NCBI RefSeq assembly: GCF_023556335.1
Contig: NZ_JAIKTS010000001.1
Span: 1,178,001 to 1,242,000 of the forward strand
Direction of reading: 5' to 3'
Source of the DNA: Stenotrophomonas mori
Lineage (GTDB): Bacteria; Pseudomonadota; Gammaproteobacteria; Xanthomonadales; Xanthomonadaceae
Length of the DNA stretch: 64,000 nucleotides
The notes under the pieces are model-generated. The model was given only the letters and a program-made list of their open reading frames with translations, made no database searches and was not told where the DNA came from. A program made the position numbers and the translations under genes. Of this stretch, positions 8,337 through 16,146 are shown piece after piece. The first letter of the stretch is position 1. Each line of letters opens with the position of its first letter.

Positions 8337-9449
8337 ATGGAATACGGAACACACGTGACGCACTGGATCGAACACCCCGCGGAGCTGGAAGCACGCTTCC
8401 GGCAGCGCCCCGAACGCATCGGCCTGGATACCGAATTCATCCGCGAACGCACCTACTGGCCGCAACTGGCCCTGGTGCAGATGGCGGTGGGCGACGAGAT
8501 CCTGCTGATCGACCCCCTGGCGCCCGGCATGACCGATGCGCTGCGCCCCTGGCTGGAGGACCCCGCGATCCTCAAGGTCATGCACAGCGCCAGCGAAGAC
8601 CTGGTGGCCTTCAAGTGCGCCTGCGGCGCGCTGCCGCGGCCGCTGTTCGACACTCAGATCGGCGCCGCGCTGGCCGGCATCGGCGGCGGCATGGGTTATC
8701 AGAAGCTGGTCGCGCAGATCACCGGCGTCACCCTGGCCAAGGGCGAGACCCGTTCGGACTGGATGCGCCGCCCGCTGTCACCCGCGCAGCTGGACTACGC
8801 CGCGGCCGACGTCCGGCACCTGTTCGCCCTGCACGATGCCATCGACGCCCGCCTGCAGGCACTCGGGCGCCGCGAATGGCTGCAGGACGACGCCGCGCGC
8901 CTGCTGGCCTCGGCCGAACAGGACGAGAGCGAGGCCTGGCCGCACCTGTCCATGCGCGCCTCGCAATTCCTGGACCCGGACGCGCAGCGGCGGCTGCTGC
9001 GCATGCTGCGCTGGCGCGACCGGCAGGCGCGGCAGAGCGACAAGCCCCGCAGCTGGATCCTGGACAACGAGCTCGCCACCCAGCTGGCCCGCACTCCGCC
9101 GGCCGACTACGACGCGCTGCTGCGCCTGTTCGAGCGCTCGCCCAAGGCGCCGCGCAAATGCGCCCAGGCGGTCTGGGAGGCGTTGCAGACCGCGCTGCCC
9201 GACGAGGACCGCGCCCCGCAGCCGCTGGCCGCGACCGAGGGCAACAAGGCCACGCTCAAGCGCCTGCAGGAGGCGGTTGCCCGGCGCAGCGCCGAACTCG
9301 ACCTCCCCGATGGCCTGCTGGCCTCGCGCAAGCATCTGGAAGCCCTGCTCGAAGGCGGCACCTGGCCGGCGACGCTGGACGGCTGGCGCCGCGCGCAGTT
9401 GCAGGATCTGCTCACTCCCCTCTTGGCGCAGCCACCGGCATCGCGCTAG
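8337..9449 (+). CDS. rnd: Ribonuclease D
   Basis: This 370-residue 3'-5' exoribonuclease takes part in tRNA 3' maturation. The DEDD exonuclease domain carries [14 protein letters not shown] (first acidic pair), MHSASEDL, and [13 protein letters not shown] (last aspartate and tyrosine-type motif). Two HRDC-like helical regions follow, including [12 protein letters not shown] and [15 protein letters not shown]. The length is normal. I give the ATG at 8337; a GTG at 8355 directly before THWIEHP is also plausible. A tRNA-Ala gene lies 57 bp downstream, with a promoter-like box overlapping the rnd stop codon. Confidence 0.95.
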   Translation: MEYGTHVTHWIEHPAELEARFRQRPERIGLDTEFIRERTYWPQLALVQMAVGDEILLIDPLAPGMTDALRPWLEDPAILKVMHSASEDLVAFKCACGALPRPLFDTQIGAALAGIGGGMGYQKLVAQITGVTLAKGETRSDWMRRPLSPAQLDYAAADVRHLFALHDAIDARLQALGRREWLQDDAARLLASAEQDESEAWPHLSMRASQFLDPDAQRRLLRMLRWRDRQARQSDKPRSWILDNELATQLARTPPADYDALLRLFERSPKAPRKCAQAVWEALQTALPDEDRAPQPLAATEGNKATLKRLQEAVARRSAELDLPDGLLASRKHLEALLEGGTWPATLDGWRRAQLQDLLTPLLAQPPASR

Positions 9450-9452
9450 AAT
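9423..9452 (+). promoter_or_regulatory. Putative promoter of tRNA-Ala
   Basis: TTGGCG at 9423-9428 and TAGAAT at 9447-9452 are 18 bp apart and end about 55 bp before the tRNA. The -10 box overlaps the rnd stop codon. Confidence 0.5.
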
Positions 9453-9506
9453 TCCCCGACCACGCGATGCGTTGGCCGCGGCTCCGCCGCGATCAGCGTG
9501 GACCAT

Positions 9507-9582
<76 letters not shown>

Positions 9583-9607
9583 AATTTCCGTCCTGGACGG
9601 TGCGACC

Positions 9608-9648
9608 AAGGCTGGAAAGTCCTGAAACCAGGGACTTCCGGCCTTTTT
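9608..9648 (+). terminator. Rho-independent terminator after tRNA-Ala
   Basis: A long imperfect stem (AAGGC-T-GGAA-A-GTCC paired with GGGACTTCCGGCCTT) is followed by TTTTT. It lies 25 bp after the tRNA end. Confidence 0.8.
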
Positions 9649-9649
9649 C

Positions 9650-10275
9650 GTATCCGGCGCGGGCGACGCGTCGTCGCCGCCCGGCCAGCCATGCCCCGGT
9701 ACCGCCCAACGCCGGCCCCCGGCAGTGCTTCCGGCATCCTTCGACCGGCGCTCAACGCCGCTGCCCCGCCCGGCCGGCCCGGACACCCCTGGAAAACCGC
9801 CACGGCCGCTGCGCGCCTGCCCTCCTGGCTCGGTCATGGCCCGCCTTCGTATGGCGCGGCATGCATGCCCGCCATGGCAGCCGGCTCCACACTGCCGTCC
9901 CAGGGACACCACGTTCCCGGAGCACGGTTCCAGTGCGCCAGCCCTTCCAGACTCCGCACGATTCCCCCGACGCTCCGACCAGCTGTCCAGGCCGCAGCGG
10001 CGGTTGCCGACCCGCACCGCAGCCTCATCGAAGCCTGCCGGTGAGGCATCGGCAGCGGCCAACGTCGCGCTCGCGACGGGTTCCGCGCCGCTGCCCGGGC
10101 CCCGGCATGCAGCGCGCCTGCGTATCGGCATCACACGCGGGTGGCAGCGCAGCACGTCCTGCACCGCAGCGGGGTCTGTGGCGACCCTCCGGCGATGCGT
10201 CTGCAGCGCGTCCCATGCGCCCGGGCGCCTCCCCGTCGCGGTGCCGGCATGTCCGTGCCGACGGCCAGGCATCCA
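9650..10275. other. Intergenic stretch without a recognisable gene
   Basis: About 620 bp of high-GC DNA between the tRNA-Ala terminator and the element border. Open frames exist on both strands, but their translations are low-complexity arginine/proline/alanine strings. The longest reads through tRNA sequence, so none is supported. Confidence 0.5.
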
Positions 10276-10281
10276 AGACAA

Positions 10282-10310
10282 ACAAAAAGGGCCTGCATTG
10301 CTGCAGACCC
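10282..10310 (-). terminator. Terminator of the original tRNA-Phe locus
   Basis: Read leftward: GGGTCTGCAG, loop CAAT, then a matching GCAGGCCC and TTTTTG. It sits just beyond the displaced tRNA-Phe 3' end. It was presumably the native tRNA terminator before the element inserted. Confidence 0.75.
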
Positions 10311-10320
10311 TGGAAATTGC

Positions 10321-10366
10321 TGGTGGCCGAGGACGGAATCGAACCGCCGACACGGGGATTTTCAAT
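10321..10366. repeat. Left attachment site (duplicated tRNA-Phe 3' end)
   Basis: 46 bp identical to 21845-21890. It begins exactly at the encoded CCA end and runs through the T arm to the anticodon stem. After 10366 the sequence diverges into A/T-rich element DNA, so this is not a functional tRNA. Confidence 0.9.
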
Positions 10367-10504
10367 TTCCTTTAATATCAATGGCTTATTGATTTATTGG
10401 CGAAGTCGAACGTAGTCTCTGGAAGCCAAAAGTAGTTGCGAAACAGTAGCTTAGAGTAGCTTGGAGAAGTGCGCGAAAACTGCGCACTGTACCTGTGGTG
10501 TACC

Positions 10505-10816
10505 TCAGGAATCGCTCCACGCCCCTTCGTAGTCCTGGCCACCGTAGAACACGCCGAGGATCGACACCACTCCACGTTCGGAGTCCACCAGAAACGCGAT
10601 CACTGCAGCGCCACGATAGTTGGTAACACGAAGTCCCGGGAACAGATCATCGCGCCTTGTTCCTCGCTCCGGAAACGTCACCAGCCCTTCGCAGTAGGCC
10701 ACGACGGCATCGACATAGCGGATGGCCGCAGCCGGCGCCCCGGCATTGATGATGTATTCCTCGATCGCGACGAGCTGAGCAACCGCCTCTGGAGCGAACT
10801 CGACCCGGTAGCTCAC
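10505..10816 (-). CDS. parE: ParE/RelE-family toxin
   Basis: This 103-residue protein is typical of the ParE/RelE toxin fold: YRVEFAPEAVAQLVAIEEYI at the start, then RYVDAVVAYCEGLVTFPERGTRRDDLFPGLR and VSILGVFYGGQDYE, quoted in parts. ParE-type members inhibit DNA gyrase, while RelE-type members cleave mRNA on the ribosome; the sequence alone does not decide between them. It starts with GTG at 10816, overlapping the antitoxin stop (GTGA), so the two are translationally coupled. It lies next to the left border of the integrated element, where such pairs commonly stabilise the element. Confidence 0.88.
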   Translation of the reverse strand: MSYRVEFAPEAVAQLVAIEEYIINAGAPAAAIRYVDAVVAYCEGLVTFPERGTRRDDLFPGLRVTNYRGAAVIAFLVDSERGVVSILGVFYGGQDYEGAWSDS

Positions 10817-11082
10817 GCACGCCGCCGACGCTTCTCTGCCAAATGCTCGCGGGCCTGGCCAACCGACAGGGCACGCTCCGGGTCGGCCTTCAAGGCCTGC
10901 GCCGCCGGCACCACCTGCTCCCGCAACCAGGCCTCCATCGCCCGGTCGCGGGCGAGCAGCGTGCGTAGGCCATCCCGGATGACCTCACTCTCCGTCGCGT
11001 ACTCACCCGCCGCGACCTTGGCCTTGATCAGATCGGCCATTTCATTGGGAAGGGTGATGCTGAACTGTTGGGTTGAACGCAT
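10813..11082 (-). CDS. parD: ParD-like antitoxin, ribbon-helix-helix
   Basis: This 89-residue protein has an N-terminal ribbon-helix-helix segment (QQFSITLPNEMADLIKAKV), then the EYATESEVIRDGLRTL motif that is diagnostic of ParD/CC2985-type antitoxins. An arginine- and lysine-rich C-terminus probably wraps the toxin. It is the first gene of the pair and overlaps the toxin gene by 4 bp. A perfect 15-bp palindrome 22 bp upstream is a likely binding site for autorepression. Confidence 0.88.
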   Translation of the reverse strand: MRSTQQFSITLPNEMADLIKAKVAAGEYATESEVIRDGLRTLLARDRAMEAWLREQVVPAAQALKADPERALSVGQAREHLAEKRRRRA

Positions 11083-11103
11083 GGTTTCGACCCTCCAAGC
11101 GGA

Positions 11104-11118
11104 TAGGATTTAATCCTA
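11104..11118 (-). promoter_or_regulatory. Candidate operator of the parDE pair
   Basis: TAGGATT-T-AATCCTA is a perfect palindrome with one central base. It lies 22 bp upstream of the parD start, where ribbon-helix-helix antitoxins usually bind to repress their own operon. Confidence 0.55.
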
Positions 11119-11341
11119 CTCCACACGATAAAGAGGTTTCAATCTGGCGTCGCCCAAGTCACCTGAGAGCGCTATGCGAGCCCACGCAACCCCTACCTAG
11201 CCTGCATGACATGCCAGTTCGTATCGGCCAATGGCAATGACCCAACTGAACTCATCTGGGCAGTACGGTCATCACTCCATCCTCTCAAAAGTTGGAGCCT
11301 TCATGAATACCGGCGCGGTTCAACCCTTCCTCTCCCGGCCA

Positions 11342-13618
11342 TTATTGCGGGGGAGTTGCAATTCCGACGTACTGGTACGGGCGTTCCCAATCCTCGACTT
11401 TCTTGCCGATGACGATGCAGCGCTCTCGCGCCCGCTGCTCGAAGGCTTTTGCGGCCAAGTGGGAGACAGTGTCGTGGCGCCGGCTGGAAAGCGCGTCCGG
11501 ATAGACGTAGAAGATGATGTAAGCGGCGCAGTGAGACGGTGGCGAGATGACGAGCGAGCACGGATGCTCGGGATCACGATAGGCCTTGCACACACTCCAT
11601 TTAAGCTTGTCGAGTTCGGCGAAGATCCGACGTTGCTCCTCGACGCTTCCCATGCTCAGCAATCCCAGCGCCATGGTCGTCCAGCGCTTGGCGTTCCTGC
11701 GGCGGATCTCCCGAACGATACGCTTGAGCCGAGAATGAATCTTGGGCTCTGGCTTTGGAACCTGGACGCCCGCATCCAGGCTGGCATAGTAGTGGTCGAT
11801 GGAACGCGACATGCCCGTGATCACAAGCGCGGCGCCACCTTCATACAATGCGGCCACGTTGAACCCTGTTTCGAGGTAGAAGCCCAAGTAGTCAAGCTCG
11901 TCTCCAAAGATCTCGATGTGCTTCTGTACCCGCTCTCGTTCCGTAAGGTAATGGAGGAAGTGTGCAGGCTCATCGAGTATCTCGGAGACAACCTCGAAGT
12001 CTGCAAGGTTCATGGTCGGCGCCAGACGAAGATCGGCCGGAGCCCAATTGGCCGCCTTGAGTTGCTTTTCGGCACTGCATAGAGTCGAGAAGTCGTCCAG
12101 CGTGACTGAAATACGAATGACGGTATCAACGTCGTCTGCATCCAGGCCAAGTCCGGAGACGATTTCACGCGATACCGGATCTCCGGACTTCGCCTGCGCG
12201 ATGATCTGCTCCAGACGATATGACTGCTCTGCTGGCGCCACGACGAGATCGCGCACATGGCGCTTGATCCGATCAGGCGCCCCTCGGAGCCCCTGCGGGG
12301 TCAGTGCCGCGGATTTGGCTTCAACGATGAGGGCCACCCGATCAAACAGGCACAGCAGATCCGTTTCATAGAGGTTTCCGTCGGACTTCCACTTCACGTT
12401 CTTGGAAATCTTCGCTGCCGGCAGCGCTGCCCCAACGATCTCGCCGACCTTGTCCTCCAGAAAGGCCGCACGACGCTTTTCCAGCTTGTCCTTCAAACCG
12501 GCGTCACGGGCCAAGGCGTTCATGATCGAGAATACGTGGCTGAAAATCGCCTGCGGCGCCGGAAAGTAATATTCCCCTCTGATATGCAGCCCGGGCGCCG
12601 TCCACACGGGGTTGCTGAGGAAAAAGCTCTCCGCTTTCGTTGCGTCGAGCTCTCCAGGCGCAATAGACAGTCTGGCTAGGACGCGCTCGACGACCTCCGG
12701 CGGCCGCGCAGACAGCGTTGCGAGTTCGTCTACGTCGGCGATGCCCAGCTTGACCAGCGCAATATCTGCGTGAGCCAGCAATCGATACCCGACCATTTCC
12801 GTGGTCACGCCGGCAGGGATGTGGGCGAGGAATTCCTCCGAGTCACCCGTCACGCCCGGGTACTTGGCATAGAAATCCCGAACCAGCGTCTCCGTCGTAC
12901 GTGCCCGGAAGATTTCTCGAAGCAGGGTGAACCTGGCGTTTGCGCGGGCCTGATAGGCCGTCAGCAACGCATTCGACACGTCGATCAGATCGCTGGCGCT
13001 GAAACCGAAATGATCCAGCAGATCCTGGTCGAGCGCGCAATAAAGCTCCTTCGATATCCTGACCACCGCAGAGAAGTGGCCCCAGTTCCTGACAACCTGC
13101 GTGTGCTCACGCAAGCGCTCCTGTAGGGCGAGCACGACGCGTTGCTGGTCGTCCCGCCCCTCCTCAATCGCGACAAGCCTCCGGTTCCTGAAAGCCTCGG
13201 TGAACTCCTTCGTCTCATCAATCACTTCCTGGATCACTTGCGGCGGTGCCGGGGCGTCTCCCCATTCGGCATACGGCAGGGTGAGCGCGAGTGCCTGCAG
13301 CATCTCTATGTGATGCTGCTGCATGTCTTTCAGCATGCCATCCGACGAAGCACCCTTGTCGGTCACGCCCACCTGCAAGCCGTAGCTCGCGATGGTCGCG
13401 ATGATATGCAGCGGATGCCAGCGATGGAACCGGCCGGCGATCGATTCCAGAAGCTTCGGAAAGCGTTCTCCGCTTTCCCGTCCTTTGGTAAGGAGGATCT
13501 CCCTCAAGACGTCCTTGTCGATCTTGCTGTAAGGATGCTCGAAGACGTGGAATCCCTTGTTTTCTGGCGGTGACGGCCTTTTCTTCCCTTTCTGCCTAGA
13601 GAGTCGCTTTCGCTTCAT
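11342..13618 (-). CDS. Large protein with a predicted PD-(D/E)XK nuclease motif, unknown function
   Basis: This 758-residue soluble protein does not match a family I can name. Residues 1-20 are very basic (MKRKRLSRQKGKKR). Residues 130-180 and 220-330 are helical. Residues 409-436 contain KWKSDGNLYETDLLCLF and VALIVEAKS, giving D420, E433 and K435 in the spacing D-x12-E-x-K expected of the PD-(D/E)XK nuclease core, with E393 upstream as a possible extra ligand. The last 320 residues are mixed alpha/beta and end IGKKVEDWERPYQYVGIATPPQ (parts). The start ATG at 13618 follows AGGTG; the frame stays open to about 14026 but that extension is not protein-like. It sits alone in the cargo position of the element, so an anti-phage or anti-plasmid role is possible but unproven. 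Confidence 0.7.
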   Translation of the reverse strand: MKRKRLSRQKGKKRPSPPENKGFHVFEHPYSKIDKDVLREILLTKGRESGERFPKLLESIAGRFHRWHPLHIIATIASYGLQVGVTDKGASSDGMLKDMQQHHIEMLQALALTLPYAEWGDAPAPPQVIQEVIDETKEFTEAFRNRRLVAIEEGRDDQQRVVLALQERLREHTQVVRNWGHFSAVVRISKELYCALDQDLLDHFGFSASDLIDVSNALLTAYQARANARFTLLREIFRARTTETLVRDFYAKYPGVTGDSEEFLAHIPAGVTTEMVGYRLLAHADIALVKLGIADVDELATLSARPPEVVERVLARLSIAPGELDATKAESFFLSNPVWTAPGLHIRGEYYFPAPQAIFSHVFSIMNALARDAGLKDKLEKRRAAFLEDKVGEIVGAALPAAKISKNVKWKSDGNLYETDLLCLFDRVALIVEAKSAALTPQGLRGAPDRIKRHVRDLVVAPAEQSYRLEQIIAQAKSGDPVSREIVSGLGLDADDVDTVIRISVTLDDFSTLCSAEKQLKAANWAPADLRLAPTMNLADFEVVSEILDEPAHFLHYLTERERVQKHIEIFGDELDYLGFYLETGFNVAALYEGGAALVITGMSRSIDHYYASLDAGVQVPKPEPKIHSRLKRIVREIRRRNAKRWTTMALGLLSMGSVEEQRRIFAELDKLKWSVCKAYRDPEHPCSLVISPPSHCAAYIIFYVYPDALSSRRHDTVSHLAAKAFEQRARERCIVIGKKVEDWERPYQYVGIATPPQ

Positions 13619-14030
13619 CCAACACCTGACGCGGCTGAGTCGCTGGGCTGAGTTTAGTGGGAATCCGGGCGCATGGTCGCTTGCGCGCCAGTCACATACG
13701 TTGCAACCGCTACGGAAGCACCTCCCCTGACCCGGCCCCCGCCGCGATGGGCGGGCGCGGTGCAGAGGGTTACGTCCCCGCTTGCAGCGGCAGATAACGT
13801 TGCGTGCCGCGAGCAGCTCCGTGTGCTCACGAAAGTTGTCGGCGCAGGAAGTCGCCTCGTAGATTCGATATTCCGCACGGCTACAAGCACTAGTAGGTAG
13901 CGCCATAACACCAAAACAAGCTTGGCTATGACGAACATGAGAACCATGCAGGCCGGCGCAGGCCGTAGGGCATCCCCATAGATGCCCAGGCCTGTGCATG
14001 CAGCATCGCGTTCCGTGCCCGGCCATCCGG
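13619..14030. other. Intergenic region upstream of the nuclease-like gene
   Basis: About 410 bp with no convincing gene. The leftward frame is open, but its translation is cysteine/arginine/histidine-rich noise. It should hold the promoter of the leftward nuclease-like gene, which I could not pinpoint. Confidence 0.4.
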
Positions 14031-14033
14031 ATA

Positions 14034-14049
14034 CTTTCTCATGAGAAAG
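14034..14049. promoter_or_regulatory. Palindrome copy 1, CTTTCTCATGAGAAAG
   Basis: A perfect 16-bp palindrome, the first of four related copies in 430 bp. Its centre contains ATGAGAAAG, which would start a 31-codon frame (14041-14136, MRKKRK...). The regulator that binds it is not known. Confidence 0.65.
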
Positions 14050-14204
14050 AAACGTAAAACAAATGCCGGGAACCCGATCCTGAGTCGGGCCGAATTTTGT
14101 ACTTACAAAGTTCTGTGTGACAACTACCGGCGATAGCCTATCCTGCACTAGTCATCTTCCCTCTTTCTATTCTTTGGACATCCCAAAAAATGCCCTCAAG
14201 TTCG

Positions 14205-14220
14205 TTTTCTCATGCGAAAA
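14205..14220. promoter_or_regulatory. Palindrome copy 2, TTTTCTCATGCGAAAA (one mismatch)
   Basis: An imperfect copy of the same operator-like element. Its ATG (14212) opens a 12-codon frame whose TGA overlaps the ATG inside copy 3. Confidence 0.6.
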
Positions 14221-14240
14221 TTCCCACGGACGGATAGGAC

Positions 14241-14254
14241 TTTCTCATGAGAAA
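14241..14254. promoter_or_regulatory. Palindrome copy 3, TTTCTCATGAGAAA
   Basis: A perfect 14-bp palindrome whose central ATG (14247) starts the 59-codon gene below. A protein bound here could block translation-start DNA or the adjacent promoter. Confidence 0.65.
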
Positions 14255-14426
14255 ATTTCTCACTGCAGAGTGGCCGGCGACCACACTCAAGCAAACCCAT
14301 GAGGACTCCGCCTACCTAGCGTTCTTGGCCGAACGCACGGATGCCGGTCGTCGGGATCCCGTGCGCCATAGCTGCGAGGATGTAGAGGCCCATATTGAGG
14401 CCGTTCTTGCCGAGCACGGCGCCTAG
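14247..14426 (+). CDS. Small protein of unknown function, 59 residues
   Basis: The frame begins MRKFLTAEW and ends DVEAHIEAVLAEHGA. The acidic, helical C-terminus resembles the toxin-binding tail of small antitoxins, but the N-terminus does not match a known DNA-binding fold, so I do not assign a function. Support for expression is an AGGA ribosome site 8 bp before the ATG and the ATGA overlap with an upstream 12-codon frame (14212-14250), an arrangement seen in translational coupling. The start codon sits inside palindrome copy 3. It is read rightward, opposite to the secretion operon. It could also be a remnant of a longer gene. Confidence 0.4.
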   Translation: MRKFLTAEWPATTLKQTHEDSAYLAFLAERTDAGRRDPVRHSCEDVEAHIEAVLAEHGA

Positions 14427-14449
14427 TTGCCGCCGACGGCTCATGAAGC

Positions 14450-14463
14450 TTTCTCATGAGAAA
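14450..14463. promoter_or_regulatory. Palindrome copy 4, TTTCTCATGAGAAA
   Basis: A perfect 14-bp palindrome, 24 bp after the small gene and about 100 bp beyond the 3' end of the leftward secretion operon. Its ATG would open a 29-codon frame (MRKSDLAE...) with no other support. Confidence 0.65.
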
Positions 14464-14566
14464 AAGCGACCTAGCTGAATCTGCTGGGTGCGACCGCTAT
14501 GCCTCCTCGACGGGCAAAGAAAATCCGCGCCGAGGGGCGGTCTAAAGAAGGGCGACCCCTGAAACT

Positions 14567-14791
14567 CTACCGCCTCAGTTCGACATGAAAGCTGTCCATG
14601 CCCGGTGCAAAGCATCTGAAGAACTGGATCAACTCCTCGATTTCCCGCCAGCCCTCCTTTGTCATCAACTCCGCGACCTGACAGATCACAACCCCCTTCT
14701 CAGGATCAAGTCGGTAGCCAAAGCTATGGGCACGCTCCTCTGTGCTTCTGGCCTTTCTGCGGCTCCTGGAGACGCCTTAGCTCTTTGCCAT
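14567..14791 (-). pseudogene. Small hypothetical gene downstream of virB6, interrupted at codon 5
   Basis: An ATG at 14791 overlaps the virB6 stop codon (TGATG) and is preceded by GGAGAGGAAG, an ideal coupled start. The frame reads MAKS, then a TAA at 14779-14777, and then continues in the same frame for 69 protein-like residues (including EERAHSFGYRLDPEKGVVIC and EGWREIEELIQFF) to a TAG at 14567. A single substitution making the fifth codon a stop is the simplest explanation. Re-initiation at an internal GTG or TTG cannot be excluded. The intact product would be about 74 residues and is not recognised. It is the last gene of the leftward transfer operon. Confidence 0.5.
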
Positions 14792-15894
14792 CACTTCCTC
14801 TCCTTAACCGAGTTCTTGCCGGACAGGGTCGATTTCAGACGATCCTGCAGGGCGTTCCGATAGGCGGGGTTCGGAACGAAGATCGACCGCCCCATTGCCA
14901 CATGCTCCAGCCGGCTGGATGAGGTTTGAAGTCCTGTCTCCGGATCTAGACGATTGGACACCGGATTCAACATGTCGTTGGCTCCGCACCCCAGCCGTCC
15001 CGGCATTCCCGCTACCGATGCTGCACCGGCCGCCATCTGGCCGAAGGTGATGGTCGCCGCAGACATGCCGCCGGCCAAGCCTGCCGCCAGCCCACCCACG
15101 CGGTACAGAAGCAGCAGGATGACGATGGAAAGCACACTCAACGACAAGGCCGTGAACAGCGTGTTCTGCTCGCCAGTAATGTCCACCGTCCCGATAAAGG
15201 CTGCGAATATCTTCATCATGAACGCGGCCACGGCTGCCACCAGGGCGATTGTCATGATGGCCGTCATGACCTGGGCGAACCACTGCTCGAACCACTTGGC
15301 CGTCACTGGGAACATCAGGCACATGACGAACAACGGCCCGACTCCGAGTAGCAGGGTCAACGTCGCCTTGGCGACGACGATCATGGCACCAGCAGGAAGG
15401 CCGACGACCAGGGTAGCGATGCCAATAACGATGGCATTGACGTACTCTCCAATCGCCATCGGGATCTCGGTGAGCCCTCGATTGCCGGCTTGCTCCCAAA
15501 GGTCGGCAGCGATGTCCCACCCCTGTCCAAGCGTCGTATCGATCGTGGCATAGACCGACATGGGGGCTGCACCAGCTGTGCCGGAGAAGGCAGCTACCAA
15601 TCCGTCCTCCAGGCCGCGGATAACATCGACAATCCAAGTGTTGTATCCGCTGACGGACAAGGCCAATGCCGAGATGACGAGAAACTTGACGCCCTGGATC
15701 ATGACAGCGCCCGCCGGATTCTGCAGGCGTCCGGCGATCATCATGTATCCCATGATTGCGAAGTAGATCGTCACGCCCAAGGTGGCGATCGGCATGATGG
15801 CCGGGATCACCTCTGCCACAGTGGCCATCACGAATGAGATCAAGGCCGCATCGACGGACTCGCCGATGAACTGGAAGATTCCAGGATCTGGCAT
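14791..15894 (-). CDS. virB6: VirB6-like (TrbL/VirB6) type IV secretion inner-membrane protein
   Basis: This 367-residue polytopic protein has at least six hydrophobic segments: residues about 15-50, 70-90, 145-185 (two) and 190-215, and a final pair around 235-275. A glycine/alanine-rich stretch and a hydrophilic tail follow, the standard VirB6/TrbL layout. VirB6 forms part of the inner-membrane channel complex of type IV secretion machines and contacts the transferred DNA. It lies 3 bp after eexN and two genes after virB5 on the same strand. The rest of a transfer machine (VirB3, B4, B8-B11, D4) is absent from the element, so this subunit would have to work in a helper's machine or be a remnant. 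Confidence 0.85.
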   Translation of the reverse strand: MPDPGIFQFIGESVDAALISFVMATVAEVIPAIMPIATLGVTIYFAIMGYMMIAGRLQNPAGAVMIQGVKFLVISALALSVSGYNTWIVDVIRGLEDGLVAAFSGTAGAAPMSVYATIDTTLGQGWDIAADLWEQAGNRGLTEIPMAIGEYVNAIVIGIATLVVGLPAGAMIVVAKATLTLLLGVGPLFVMCLMFPVTAKWFEQWFAQVMTAIMTIALVAAVAAFMMKIFAAFIGTVDITGEQNTLFTALSLSVLSIVILLLLYRVGGLAAGLAGGMSAATITFGQMAAGAASVAGMPGRLGCGANDMLNPVSNRLDPETGLQTSSSRLEHVAMGRSIFVPNPAYRNALQDRLKSTLSGKNSVKERK

Positions 15895-15897
15895 GGC

Positions 15898-16146
15898 TCA
15901 TTCCTCCTTGCTGAAACCGACAGGTTCAGACCTGACGTAGCCACGCCGCTTCAAGTCAAGAGAATCCTTTGCCTTCTGCGCATTCAAGCACTCGATGGAG
16001 CTAGGAACCGCGTGCTTGGCGCATTCTGCAAGAACAGCTTTCCGGTCGACTTCGCTCTCTAAGAACCACTCAACCGATCGGGGCTCTGTTTCGGAGCAGG
16101 CAACCAGCACGATTCCCATGAGGGTGGCGACAACGACGTTCTTCAT
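15898..16146 (-). CDS. eexN: EexN-family entry-exclusion lipoprotein
   Basis: This 82-residue precursor has a lipoprotein signal with lipobox LVAC (Cys17). The mature part reads SVEWFLESEVDRKAVLAEC, then SSIECLNAQKAKDSL, the two-cysteine pattern of EexN-like proteins. Such lipoproteins sit on the inner membrane of a cell that already holds a conjugative element and block entry of a second copy. The C-terminus (DLKRRGYVRSEPVGFSKEE) is strikingly like the end of the VirB5-like protein two genes upstream. It overlaps the preceding membrane-protein gene by 4 bp (ATGA) and is 3 bp from virB6. Confidence 0.85.
   Translation of the reverse strand: MKNVVVATLMGIVLVACSETEPRSVEWFLESEVDRKAVLAECAKHAVPSSIECLNAQKAKDSLDLKRRGYVRSEPVGFSKEE

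Noticed and set aside
10321..10396. A tRNA-like match at the left border
   Set aside because: Only the 3' 46 nt of tRNA-Phe are present; the 5' half is replaced by element DNA.
13619..14026. N-terminal extension of the nuclease-like protein to 14026
   Set aside because: The added 136 residues are Cys/Arg/His-rich and not protein-like, while a good ribosome site precedes the ATG at 13618.
14072..14088. CCCGA-TCCTGAG-TCGGG hairpin considered as the oriT nic region
   Set aside because: The nic-like core is in the loop rather than beside the stem and is far from the mob genes; the site at 20203-20229 fits better.
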